DNA of 64,000 bases, taken from contig CM072919.1 in assembly GCA_037013685.1 (NCBI GenBank), positions 34,473,820-34,537,819 on the forward strand, in the 5' to 3' direction. The notes under the pieces are model-generated. The model saw only the letters and a list, made by a program, of their open reading frames with translations, was not told the origin of the DNA and made no database searches. Source of the DNA: Acridotheres tristis (Eukaryota > Chordata > Aves > Passeriformes > Sturnidae). The stretch's first letter is position 1, and each line of letters begins with the position of its first letter. Made by a program: the position numbers and the translations under genes. Shown here piece by piece: positions 28,501-38,945 of the stretch.

Positions 28501-31500
28501 GATCTAGTAACTAGGAGTTACAAGTAGGACACAGAGGGATGTTTAGTGGGAGTTGTTATGCATTTTCCTGCAGTTTAAGTAAAAGGGGCTGAGCTTCTTT
28601 GTAAAATCATATTTGCCTTTATCTCTGCCAACAGACATGTGGGCATAGGACTTTGTAGGAACAACAGCTTCAAAGCACTAAATGAATAAATAGGATTCAG
28701 GATGGTTCTGAAAATACTGCCAGAAAAGATCTGGTGACTAGGCCAGAGCTGTTGCTTGAGAGGCCAAAGCTCATTACTTGTCTTCCCTATGCCCCACCTC
28801 ACAGGAGATCATCCTATTTCTGTGCTCAGCAACATCAGAGAAGACCCAAAAATGGAATTTGCTAATTCAGGGCAGTGTGGGGCTAGGATGGAATGAGTGA
28901 AGATTGAAGTCCTGTGGCTCCAAGGGACATATTATCAATGAGCATTGTAGCTTGATCCTTTCAGCAGCAAGGCTTCTCTGCTCACAGGGTTGCTGGAGAA
29001 GGTCGAGTCATAGTCATAATCAGAGAGGATGCTAGAGGTGATGTGCCTTCCAGTGTGGGGAACTGCGAGGAGTTCTTTTAATGATGGATGGTAGGGAATG
29101 AAATTAAGCCAAATGAGGCAAACATTGTATCTGAGAACTGTTTATTGGTAACGAAAAGACAAAATAAAAAGGATTTACTAAAGAGGGCTAGAAAAGACAG
29201 AGCAAGAGGAAGAAAAATGGGAAGGGGAGGGAGAGAGGGGAGACAGAGGGAAAAGAGAGCATTAGCAGTGGATGTTGTGGATGTCCTGAGGTGGGGCTCT
29301 GCACTCTGCTGCCTGTCAAGGCTCCCGTGGTGAAGGGCAACAGGACACGAGGTGAGGGGGGATTGGGCAGGAGGGCCAGGAGCCTGGACAGGGTCACGAC
29401 AAGGATCGTGGTGGTGGGCTTGTTTGGAGGCAGGCAGCATTGGACACGGGGAGCTCAGGCAGGGATGCTGGGATGGAGCAGGCAGGGCGCTGGTCAGGGA
29501 CACAGGGAGGCAGGACAGACACGAGGGTGAGCAGGAGCCAGAGAGGGCAGGAGAGCCAGAAGGTCAGCTGGGGCAAGGGAAAAAGCTTAAGACTCAAGAA
29601 GCTCCCAGGAAGACAAAAGGCAAAGACCAGAACAGCCCCCAAAGAGCCCTCACAGCTTATGATGCAGTTACTTTCTATGCCCCTGGCTCCTCCCCAAGTC
29701 TGCCTGCTGACAGGAGATCACTGGCCCAGTCCAATGTGCCAGTGCAGTCCATTGTCAGAAACCTTTTGCCATCTGACTGCAGAGTGTCTCTGGGGTACAG
29801 TGTCTGCAGGGTTCCCCTGCTGACTGCCCGTCCCATGTGAAACATGAACTGGTGGCCAGGAAAAGTGACCCCAGAGTCAAGGCTTTCTCCATCTTCTCAT
29901 GGCTGCCTCCTGGACATGGCACACATGCAACCCTTCCCCTACGTGCCTCTGACAACCATTGTTGAGGCATAACAAAACTGAATTGGCTCCTCACAGGTGA
30001 ACAGGGTCAGCAGCCCTTGTAGCTGTCCCAAAGTGATGAATTTGACCTTGCTGATGTGAGGGCAAAAAGACTGTCAGGAACAGAAATGCGCAGACTGGAA
30101 GATTAGGCCATGCTTTTAAGGAGGTGCATGGAGGAAAGCACAGGAGTTTTCCTCATCAATTCTTCTGCTGCAGTAAGACTATGTTTTCCTGCTGCCAGGA
30201 AACAGAGGATATAGGATTAAATCCTGGAAGAAAAGATCAGAAAATGCTGCGTAAGTAAGGATATCATTTTAGAGCCTCAAATGATTTGCCTTGTGGACAT
30301 ACCCACTGAGTTCTGAGGCCTTTCCTTCCCTTACAGGGGAATGGTTACTGAGTCTAGACTCAGGTTCTTGGCCATCCATGCCTGGTTCTAGATTGTAAGG
30401 ACAGTCAGATTTTCAAGCAAAGAGATGCATGGACATATGATCTAGCAATTCCTTTGTAATCAATGGCTATTAGTTCTACCTTCTCCTATCAAACAAAAGG
30501 AAGTAATGGACCTCATCATATCTCCAGCTGGAGATGTGAAAGACCAGCAGCTGTGCCAGTCATTGCTATCTTTTTCTTTCACTTTCACTGTTTGCTCTTG
30601 AGGACTGTCAAAATTCAGCCTTAGAGCAGTCCTGAGCATTTCCAGGACTTTGCAACTTTCTCTCTGAATACAGCACCCCCACCTACCTGGTAGGCACATA
30701 TCTACCTGCCAGATATCTTGCACACATTTGACTGTCTCACACTAACACATAGGGCTCAAGTAGCATGCACTATGTGCTCCATCCTTATTTTCTGAATGAA
30801 TACTTCAGTGTACCTTGTACGGGAGAATCCCACTCCTCCCTTCAGAATGCAGATGACACATTTCCAGCCTCTTCCTTGCCTATCACCCGGCAAAAGTATA
30901 AAATATCTTTCTTTATGAGTCCCTGGCTCCCCTCTGGTTCCCAGTCTGTTCTGGAGAGAACTGTTTTCTATTTATTAGCACATCTACACAGCATTTTCCT
31001 GTCATCTCTTCCTGGGTTTACAGCATAAAAAACCTAGGAGCATCAATTCCTCTGCTCATCATTGGCTAGGATCTTCAGTCAGATATTATCAGGTTGTTTC
31101 CAAGTTTAATCAGGTGACTAATTTTCCAAGGATATGTGAAAAAGCTTAGCTAAAGCCATTTTAAATGGACCATTTCAGGCCTTTGAAGTCTGGTGGTATC
31201 GAAATGCATAGTTCATGTAATTATGTAGTGACTTAAGTAATTATGGCAGTAATTAAACCAACAATATCAACACTGATGTGTTTCTGTTACATGGTGCATG
31301 TAACAGATGCCCGAAACCTGGTTTGCTCTGCATCTGCCTGCCTGTTGACTCTCCTCTCTATAAGTGCAATAGAGAGCTTTAAATTCATCTCACCCTTGAG
31401 ACCGTTCTTCTTATTTAGATATATAATTCATTTTGTCATTAAAAACCATACCTCTTAAAGCAATTGCAGCCTTATTTTCAGGAAGGTCTTAGAACCTCGT

Positions 31501-34500
31501 TATTGTAGACAAGTTTTTTGATCCTGAAGCAGTGGGATTTGGCATTAAGAAACACAGGCAGAACAAAACTTGCTTTGGATCTTTGAATTTTTTAGTTTTC
31601 CTTCAAGCTGCAGGAGGGAGGGCTGAGGGTTGCAGAAGGTTGCAGTCTGGGGCAGTGTGATGTGCTGTCCCACATTGTACCATTATGTCAGCCAACAGTA
31701 ATGCTCCTTGGTATTTTGCCACTGAAATGTCATTACCCCTGTGGGTTATTCTGCTTTACACTCCAGCGCATCAACCTCACTCCTGGCGTTAGGAAGCTGT
31801 ACTGCCACTTAGGAGATATGGCTTCAAGCCTCAGCTTTGGCTTTCAAGATCTTGGTTTCTTTCCTGCACAGCAGATTTAAATTTAGCATTCAAGGAGGCT
31901 GTAGTGTACTTTCATAGGAACTAGAATAAATGGTCTTGAGGGTTAAGAAGAGTAACAAGAAATACACCTAACCACCTGTGAGCAGAAGTGGGGCAAAGGT
32001 GGGGAACTGGTGACACTTTTTGAAGGGATCCAGAGGCACCATGAAGACATCATCTCCCTCTAGCACCTCTGCTGGTACCACGGAAGGCCTAGGACTGGGA
32101 ATGCTGGTGTTCAGTGCATATTGTCAGCTCAACTTCTCACTGTCCTGGCAGCAGGCACAAAGGTGTTCTTACTATGAGGCTCTATGCCTCTTAAGGGACA
32201 AAAACCAAACAGTTTTCACCTTTCATGTGTTCTAGGCCTTGCCTCACAGGAGAGGAGGGAGCTGAGCAGATAAACACCCTGAATGTTCTAGTGCAGCAGA
32301 CCAGAGAAGAGGAGGTTCAGACGTGATACAGTGCTTTTGAAATGTAGATCTTGAGGCATAGCCATGGAATGTTATGTACTTTTTGTATTTCCTCCCTGTT
32401 AACCAAGTCCTCGTTTTGCTTGCAGCTCAGTATTTTGCTAGCATCATGGTCATCGTTGGTCTGTCTGTGGTGGTAACAGTGCTGGTTCTGCAGTTTCACC
32501 ATCATGACCCCCAAGCAGGAAAGATGCCCAAATGGGTAAGCAGCTTTGATGTTAAACATTCTAGATAAACATTGCTACTAAAAGAAAAGAAAATTGTCTA
32601 AAAGCTACAATAAACTTGTTACAGGTGAGAGGCAGAAACTGTTCTCCATTCATCTGAAGAGTCAGTTACAAACAGCATAATTGACACATTTACAATTGGA
32701 GGGAAAGAAGAATAATACTAAATGTGCTTTTCCATTAAAATCACTTTCTCTTATTCTCCATTAAAAATAGTTCCTCCCATTTGGCCTTTCTTTTCAAACT
32801 TACGATGGAGTGGTTGAGTCACGACAAAGTTATCTCATTCAGCACCCACTTTGCAAGTGCAAACCTTTAATTTCATATCCAGCAGACACTAGTGCTAACA
32901 GAATGTCCTAAATAAACACTAGTCTCTACTGGGCAGTTTGTCTGCTGTCATCTGATCTATTCCCCGTGCATTAGCATGTGGACCCTCTTTTCTCTAGAGC
33001 AGCAGACTTTGTCAGCCCAGTGAGGTCTGGCACCAATGCTTGCTGGCTTTCAAATCGAAAGTTTCCTTTAGATTTTCAAGTCTCTCTCTTTTTTTCCTAA
33101 TAGCTTTAAAAATAGGCAGGGTATGCTTGTGTTTACAGAATGAAAAAGAACAAAAGCAGAAGCAGGTACAGATACTCACAGTCAACTATCTACACCCTTG
33201 TTTGTAGGAGTCCAGTTGTACAATATCCTCTGATATCTTGTTCACCACATTTGTCACACTACACAATTATCCTGACGTGCTGGATAATTGAGTATCCTAT
33301 GGTTACCAGTGTTAGCCCAGGTTCAGAACTGCTTTCTAATTCCTCTCTTAAAATAAACTGCTGCTTCAGTGCACTTTATTTTTTAAAGTCAAATAACAAT
33401 TAAGCATACTTACAATTATTTCCTGAAGTGCTATATGATTTGAAAACATCTTACTTTCAAGGCAGCAGAGAATGTGAATTCTGGATGAACCTGCCTGTGG
33501 GCAAAATCTAAGGGCAGAAATCTGGGAAACATGTTTCAGATGTCTACATGGACAGAGTCTGCAGCAGTGTAACAGAACCCATATCATTGCTTTTTGAGGA
33601 GCCCAGACACAATGGGTCATGTTAGACCTGCTCACAGGCCCTGCAGTTCAGCTCTTGTTCTCTACCAGTCTCTTGTTTTCCTGGCTAGAAACACAGCGTG
33701 CAGCAATTTCTCATCCAGGAGGAATCTTGTTCAGTGGCCTGACAGCTGAACTGGCATACATTACAAAACATGCCATCAGGAAGCAAAAACTGTGGAAAGG
33801 ATTACAGGGAAGTGCAGATGATAGACTGTAAAAGCTGTAGACCGGACAAGCTGACAGGGCTGAGGGATCTCAAGAGGAAAAGACTGAATGCCAAGTGTGC
33901 AGGGAGAGGCTGACCCCACAAAAGTAGGCACTTTTACTCTGCAAGACATGGCCAAGGCTCAGTTGTTAGAATTCACGTCCTGCTCTATTCTTTTTGTTGT
34001 TGTTTTGGTTTGGTTTTTTTTTTCCAATTTTGCATGTCCACCTATGTCAGGTGTTACTTAAAGAGACACTTTGAATTACTTCAGCTTAGTTAAAAAAAAA
34101 TCTGAAGTGAAAAAATAACTTAAGAAAGAAGAAATTTTTTTGCATTACATTTTTCTGCATTTCCAGCTGCTACCCTTACCATTTCCTTTTTCCCATAACC
34201 TCCTCTTCCTGTCAGAGCCAGGCGTTTATTGCAAATTCTAACCCTGATTAATTGGAAATTGTTACAGGATTGTTCTCACCTCCTGCTTAAATGGATTTGT
34301 CAGCTGGAGTCAGTTGCAGGGGGAGGCACGGAACAGTTGAGCATGTGTGGGAGCTTCTGCAGACCCAGAAGATTTGAATGGATGCATTTCCTAATGACAT
34401 CTGCTTTCTAAACCATTTACAGTTGAGCAGTTTATTTTCCCTGCCTGTTTCTCAAGGGGTCTGTGCTTGCACTTTGCAACAGAAGAGGGAGGAGAGTGCC

Positions 34501-37500
34501 TGTTAATGTTTATCCTCTCTGTAGGTGTTCACTTCCCTTATTCCACTGCTTAAATTTGTGCCTTCCTTTTTATTAATCTTTGATGACTTACAAACCAGCC
34601 TTTTTCAAGAAAGGAATTTAAATCCAAGGTGTTCAGTCAGGGCAGTTGTTGGCTACTCAGTTGAGAAATGAGAGCTGGTGGCTGATTGACACTTTTGATA
34701 ATGTCTGCTGAGGTAGCATGGAAAAGAACTCTAAAGAAGGCCCAGTTAAGAAGCTGTTTGGGAGTGGATAACATCAGGTATGGACTACAGCTCAACTGAC
34801 CTTTCTTTACTGACAGCCAAGACTATTGCATGAGAAAAAGATATGGAGAGACCAAGCACTGAGGGAAGAAGGGGTTTTCTGGGAAAAGGCAAGAGAACTC
34901 TGGCTCTTTGTTGTGCCTAAAGCAGGTTTGTTATGTTTCAGGCTTCTCTTTTGATAGGCTTCAAACCTGGACAGTTCTGCACAGGTGCAGGTGTCCCTTA
35001 TCGAGAGAGCTTTAACTGGAGACTCTCTGCTCTGGACTAGGCCAGGCAGGTGACTGTGATGAAAGCTAGCAGTACAACTGCATTATAGCAAGGACAGGCT
35101 CACAGAAGGGTTGTTGACCCCTGAAGATAACTGTACCTGTGTACTTCCTTCATAGAAATCTGTATATGACAATGAAGGTGAGAGTATAGATTCATATCAT
35201 CATACTCACCTGTTTTCCAAAAACCTCTATGCTGCAGCTGTCTCTTGAATTAATTAGTATGACAAGAACAGATTGATGCCTAAGTGGGTTTTCAAGGAAA
35301 TAGGGCATTTGAAGTCCAAGCTAATTAAAAGCTGTGTTACTTTCTTCTGGGTATTTATTTTTCAATGGGAAATGGGTTTGACTGTAGTTATAAATGTAAT
35401 TTCCCTAAGGAATAAAGACTCTGTCTTGAAAGAAAAAGCAGCACTCCTGTATGAAAGCTCTTTTTCATCTCACATTTCCTTTCAGAGTTAAGGCAGACAC
35501 ATTAACGTTTTCTAATAAGAAAGTTTGTCTGACTTAGTGCTTTTTAATTTCACAGTTCTAGAGAATTAGCTTCTCTCTCCCCTTTGCAACCGACACTGTT
35601 GATACATTGATAGCAATTAAGACCTTTATTTTGTTCCATGTTGTCCTATTTTGTGTCCATGAGCAATCTGAGCACATTATAATTAAGTTTGTTCAATTAA
35701 AGGCAGAATCCGTTTTTTAGGCAACAAAACTGTAGGTGACTATTTTTTTGTGGAGAATATGGAGGAAATAATGAAATATTTAAAACAAAATAATATGAAT
35801 ACTGTAAAACAATCTTTCAGGACTGTCATAGTTTAAACCCAGCCAGCACCTAAGTACCCGCAAGAGCTGCTTACTCACATCCCATCTCCCTTTGCTCATG
35901 ATGATGAGAATCAGAAAAAAACTCCAACACTTAGTGGGTTGAGAGAAGAACAGTTTAATAATTGAAACAGAATACAATATAATAAGAATAATAATATTAG
36001 TTATAGTAATGAATAACAAAAATAATAAAAACAGCAAGGGTGAAAGAGAGAGTAATAAAATACAAGATAAACAATGATGCACAATATAATTGCTCACCAC
36101 CTGCTGACTGAGGCAGAGCCTGTTTTTGAGCAGCAATTGACAGCCTCCAACCAACTCCTCACACTTTATATCCTTTTGGAATATCCCTCTGGCTAGTTCA
36201 AATCAGCTGTCCTGGCCATGCTTCTTTGTGGCATTATGTGCACTGCTCACTGGCAGAGCACAGGAAACTGAAAAGTCCTTGATTCAGGGTAAGCACTACT
36301 TTCCAACAACCAAAACACCAGTGTTTTATCAATATTATTCTCATACTTAACCAAAACACCATGTTGTACCAGCTACTAGGAAAAAATTAACTCTATTCCA
36401 GCCAAAACCATGACAATGATGAAGAACAAAAAATTCACTTGTGACAGAGAAGCAAAATGGCTTGCAGAAAATGGTACAGGTCTGTGACCTAGAAGAGCTC
36501 ACATTGTAGAATTTAAAAATCGTGTAACTGTCTTTCACTGGTGATTGGTTTTGTTATTATTATTCCTATCTGTGGTTATTAATGCTTCCTCCTTTCTGAA
36601 ATTATGCTTGTCATTACAGCAGAAATTCAAAAGTGCTAGCTGTAATTTCCCCATTCCTCTATCTGTACTGTGCAAACACAGGAGTCAACTCTTCCTGCAT
36701 CTAAAACAGCTTTGGAGGCAAAGTGTGGTCCCAAGTCAAACGTGACCAAAGTAACAAGAGCAGGATTACACAGGCAGTCGTTGTGAGTCAAGGCTCAAAA
36801 GGGAAACCAGAGGTCACATCTGTTCTGTCCTTGATGTCAGATTATTTGGCATGCAGCCAGGATGATAAAGTCATCAAAGAGGCCTGTCTGCATGGAGAGT
36901 TCTTCTCAAGCATATTGTAAATTCCCAATTTATATGCATAACAACTGGAGGATCTCATAATTACAAGATTTTGCTAATTTAGTATGCTGCTCTTTGCACA
37001 AGATGCTACTGAATCCACAGCCTTTTTCCTGCCTTTTGCAGTTAACAATGTTACCAGTAGGAATTCTAGCAGGCTCAGATTTCAGAGGAAATATTTGGCA
37101 ATCAGTTCACTGGGAAAAAATTCTGGATGCACTCTCCAGAGTTAGCTCACTTAATGACCTTGACAAGAAACATAGGAGGCACAATCTGCCGTGTGAATGT
37201 TGGAGAATCTTGTGATGCACCAGCACACAGGGAAGTGACAGCAGTTAATAGTGGCACTCAGACTTTGAACTGCTAAATGTAATTGATTTACTCTTTTAAA
37301 AAAAGCCTGCTGTATTATGTGGTTGAACTCCTCAAAGGAGTATAAAATAGCTTTCCATAAAACCATGAAAACCCAACCAAGGTCTTCTATTTTGATGTAA
37401 ACAATAGCAGTGGGGATGGGAAATGTTCTAGAACCTGTCATATAGGGATTTTTTTCAGCAAGATCACCTTGGGCCCCAGAAGTATTTAACTGTATCTCTG

Positions 37501-38402
37501 TCCTTACAATCTGAGAAATGCCTGAAAACCATACAGCCAATTCTGTGCTGTCTGCTGAGTTGCAGAGATCTGGGAGTATTTGATACAGATGGGTCTCCAA
37601 GGACCATTTTGTAAAGTAAGATTTTACATCTCTTTTGCTTTATAAGCTAAGTAAGCATTGAATACCCCTATATTTAAGGTAGATCCAATAAATGGCTATC
37701 CTAGGTAAAGAGCTAGACCCTCAAAGAAACATTTTGAAAGCAGATAGCTGGAGAACACAGAAATCTATCAGTATTTCTAAGAGACTGTGCACACTAACTA
37801 TAATAGTCACAAAATGTTTTAAAAAACTTTTAAAATGCTGAAGAATCTCCTGTGTTTCTGCCATGGTGACTCTCTTTCAGGTCCGTGTCATCCTTCTGAA
37901 TTGGTGTGCTTGGTTTTTACGAATGAAAAAACCTGGGGAAAACATAAAGCCCCTCTCTTGCAAATACAGCTATTCCAAGCACCAGCTGAGCGTAAACAGC
38001 CTGGAGGTGAATGTCCTTCCCGGGCACCAGTCCAGCAATGGCAACACCATCTACAGCTACCACGCCATGGAGAGCCCGTGCTGCCCACAGCAGAACGACC
38101 TGGGCAGCAAGGGCGCAAAGATAACTTGCCCCTTAGCAGAAGATATTGAGCTTGTGCAAAAGAAAGCTTTAATGGATACCCTTCCAGTGATTGTGAAGAT
38201 CCTGGAGGAAGTTCAGTTCATAGCAATGCGGTTCAGGAAACAAGATGAGGGTGAAGAGATCTGCAGTGAGTGGAAGTTCGCAGCTGCTGTCATAGACAGA
38301 TTATGCCTGGTTGCATTTACCCTCTTTGCCATCATTTGCACATTTACAATACTCATGTCTGCTCCAAATTTTATAGAAGCTGTTTCAAAGGATTTTGCAT
38401 AA
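10517..38402 (+). CDS. CHRNA8: neuronal nicotinic acetylcholine receptor subunit alpha-8, exons 3-10 (5' end outside window)
   Basis: This is a ligand-gated cation channel subunit of the Cys-loop family; alpha-7/alpha-8 subunits form Ca-permeable, alpha-bungarotoxin-binding pentamers in neurons. Eight exons (10517-10561, 12194-12303, 14652-14731, 15899-16066, 17758-17952, 19281-19367, 32426-32535, 37881-38402) join in one frame with GT-AG introns. Exon lengths 45, 110, 80, 168, 195, 87 and 110 match the alpha-7 type gene plan. Visible marks are the Cys loop with its two cysteines 13 residues apart (exon 6), the vicinal YYECC alpha signature (exon 7), a TM2 with GEKIS at its start, TM3 and a C-terminal TM4. 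Core and TM segments resemble alpha-7, but the cytoplasmic loop and the C-terminus ending in [15 protein letters not shown] fit avian alpha-8 as I know it. The reading frame is intact. Alpha-7 is the main alternative. Confidence 0.87.
10562..12193 (+). other. CHRNA8 intron 3
   Basis: 1.6 kb intron with a GTGAGT donor and a CAACAG acceptor. I see no exon, RNA gene or recognisable repeat in it; the open frames of about 120 codons around 11466-11828 show no domain. Confidence 0.7.
12194..12303 (+). CDS. CHRNA8: CHRNA8 exon 4
   Basis: 110 bp ending in GTAAGC. It encodes the extracellular segment from SWVDAYLSW to DILLYNS. The Trp of binding loop D and the Tyr-containing loop A (DILLYN) of the agonist site are present. 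The last codon is split (AG|T, Ser) into the next exon. Confidence 0.92.
12304..14651 (+). other. CHRNA8 intron 4
   Basis: 2.3 kb intron without recognisable genes. T-rich and pyrimidine-rich on the plus strand in its middle (about 12500-13700); no transposon ends were seen. Confidence 0.7.
14652..14731 (+). CDS. CHRNA8: CHRNA8 exon 5
   Basis: 80 bp, acceptor TTACAG, donor GTAGGG. It encodes [19 protein letters not shown] and onward to CQYIPP, an extracellular strand region. NYS at its middle is a possible N-glycosylation sequon. The phase matches exons 4 and 6. Confidence 0.92.
14732..15898 (+). other. CHRNA8 intron 5
   Basis: 1.2 kb intron. Its middle (about 15000-15700) is richer in G+C than the flanks but shows no domain-bearing frame or known repeat end. 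Confidence 0.6.
15899..16066 (+). CDS. CHRNA8: CHRNA8 exon 6 (Cys loop)
   Basis: 168 bp, acceptor CTACAG, donor GTAAAT. It encodes the signature Cys loop running from [11 protein letters not shown] to its second Cys 13 residues on, then binding loop B with the conserved Trp in [10 protein letters not shown], and ends in GEWDLVG. These residues define the channel-coupling loop and the principal face of the agonist site. Confidence 0.94.
16067..17757 (+). other. CHRNA8 intron 6
   Basis: 1.7 kb intron, nothing recognised. Short TA runs occur near 16120-16135. Confidence 0.7.
17758..17952 (+). CDS. CHRNA8: CHRNA8 exon 7 (loop C, TM1, start of TM2)
   Basis: 195 bp, acceptor TGTAG, donor GTAAGT. 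It contains [12 protein letters not shown], the adjacent Cys pair and aromatic residues that mark an alpha subunit. It then has the [10 protein letters not shown] pre-TM1 motif, TM1 ([16 protein letters not shown]) and the GEKIS entry to TM2. The Glu of GEKIS is the intermediate-ring residue linked to Ca permeability in alpha-7. Confidence 0.94.
17953..19280 (+). other. CHRNA8 intron 7 with T/G simple repeat
   Basis: 1.3 kb intron with no exon or transposon seen. It contains a plus-strand tract made only of G and T at about 18561-18632. Confidence 0.65.
18561..18632. repeat. G/T-only low-complexity tract
   Basis: About 72 bases made almost only of T runs broken by G (GTTT and GTT units). This is simple-sequence DNA inside intron 7. 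Confidence 0.8.
19281..19367 (+). CDS. CHRNA8: CHRNA8 exon 8 (pore-lining TM2)
   Basis: 87 bp, acceptor CTCCAG, donor GTAAAT. It encodes [20 protein letters not shown], the pore-lining helix with the conserved gate Leu and the outer-ring Glu, then TSDSVPLI. It matches the alpha-7/alpha-8 TM2 type. Confidence 0.94.
21945..22018. repeat. two tandem 37-bp direct repeats
   Basis: Units 21945-21981 and 21982-22018 both begin AGTTTTCCA and end TGC. They differ at about five positions. A small local duplication in intron 8. Confidence 0.85.
29080..29960. other. GC-rich, purine-biased block in intron 8, possibly an old LTR or other insertion
   Basis: About 900 bp that stands out from the AT-rich intron. 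The plus strand is G/A-rich with many GGCAGG and GGGAG words. A minus-strand AATAAA (plus TTTATT at 29141-29146) near its left end would suit the 3' part of a minus-oriented LTR. I could not find clear TG/CA ends, a TATA box or a target duplication, so the identity is open. Overlapping open frames up to 162 codons here have no recognisable domain. Confidence 0.3.
32426..32535 (+). CDS. CHRNA8: CHRNA8 exon 9 (TM3)
   Basis: 110 bp, acceptor TTGCAG, donor GTAAGC. It encodes [20 protein letters not shown] (TM3) followed by [15 protein letters not shown] at the start of the large cytoplasmic loop. HHHDP and KMPKW are typical of alpha-7-like subunits. Confidence 0.94.
32536..37880 (+). other. CHRNA8 intron 9
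   Basis: 5.3 kb intron, AT-rich. The one recognised element is the LTR at 35824-36415; the rest shows no coding or repeat signal that I can name. Confidence 0.7.
35824..36415 (-). mobile_element. solo-type endogenous retrovirus LTR in intron 9
   Basis: 592-bp element with TG...CA ends; read on the minus strand it starts TGTCATGGTTTTGGC and ends AAACTATGACA. A minus-strand TATA-like TATAAAG lies near 36165, and an ATTAAA-type signal lies near 35950. Its two ends resemble those of the LTR at 62699-63269, so both belong to related avian families. No primer-binding site or gag/pol frame adjoins it. I see no matching target duplication in the flanks, so the exact ends are uncertain. Confidence 0.75.
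37881..38402 (+). CDS. CHRNA8: CHRNA8 exon 10 (cytoplasmic loop, TM4, stop)
   Basis: Terminal coding exon: 173 codons plus TAA at 38400-38402, acceptor TTTCAG. It starts [20 protein letters not shown], continues through a variable loop rich in Ser, Asn and Cys, then an amphipathic MA helix ([17 protein letters not shown]), [12 protein letters not shown] and TM4 ([17 protein letters not shown]). It ends [12 protein letters not shown]. The loop differs strongly from alpha-7 and supports the alpha-8 call. Confidence 0.93.
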   Translation, partial: VRVILLNWCAWFLRMKKPGENIKPLSCKYSYSKHQLSVNSLEVNVLPGHQSSNGNTIYSYHAMESPCCPQQNDLGSKGAKITCPLAEDIELVQKKALMDTLPVIVKILEEVQFIAMRFRKQDEGEEICSEWKFAAAVIDRLCLVAFTLFAIICTFTILMSAPNFIEAVSKDFA

Positions 38403-38945
38403 GGTTTTCAAACATGAGCATGATAATCAAAAGGTGGATATTGCCAGTAATTTTACTAGATAATTTAACTCAAATAGAGAAGTGTACTTATATGTGCTAA
38501 CATACACAGAAGGGGATTAAAATAATTTCAGGACATTATTATTCCTGATGTTAGTGATTGTAGTTACTGAATAGTAAATATATTGAACTGTGTTAATTAT
38601 TTCATAGACTAGTGCCACATGTAATTATGTCAAGATCTGTGATAAGTAATAGACAAGAATTCAAGACATTACAATGCTACGATATATTTATATATTTTTT
38701 GCAAGTTAACACTAGTATCAATGTCTTAATTTGAATTTGTGAACTTTTGGACATTGTTAATTTAAATAATTTAAAACTATAGGTTTTGCATTGCATCATT
38801 TTGTTGTTTTCAGTATGTCTGTGTTTTATAATTACTGTTTGGTGTGGCTGTGACATGCACTTCTCAGATTTGGAAGACACATCTCCACAGTCTCATGATG
38901 CTGTATATTGTATTTATGAAAATAAATGGTCATCATATTAGTTCA
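38403..38945 (+). other. CHRNA8 3' UTR with AATAAA at 38921-38926
   Basis: AT-rich sequence after the stop codon with a canonical AATAAA about 520 bp downstream. A second AATAAA at 39474-39479 could give a longer transcript. Which one is used cannot be told from sequence. Confidence 0.6.

Larger units (their letters stand above)
19368..32425 (+). other. CHRNA8 intron 8 (13 kb)
   Basis: By far the largest intron seen in the gene. It is mostly AT-rich and holds a 37-bp tandem duplication (21945-22018) and a GC-rich block (about 29080-29960). No exon of another gene was recognised on either strand. Confidence 0.7.

Noticed and set aside
29352..29840. 162-codon plus-strand frame in the GC-rich block
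   Set aside because: Composition-driven: several overlapping frames on both strands are open here, and none has a recognisable domain or splice context.
10517..38402. CHRNA7 instead of CHRNA8
   Set aside because: The exon plan and TM regions fit both, but the cytoplasmic loop and the region before TM4 ([27 protein letters not shown]) do not match alpha-7 as I know it. A phylogeny would settle it.
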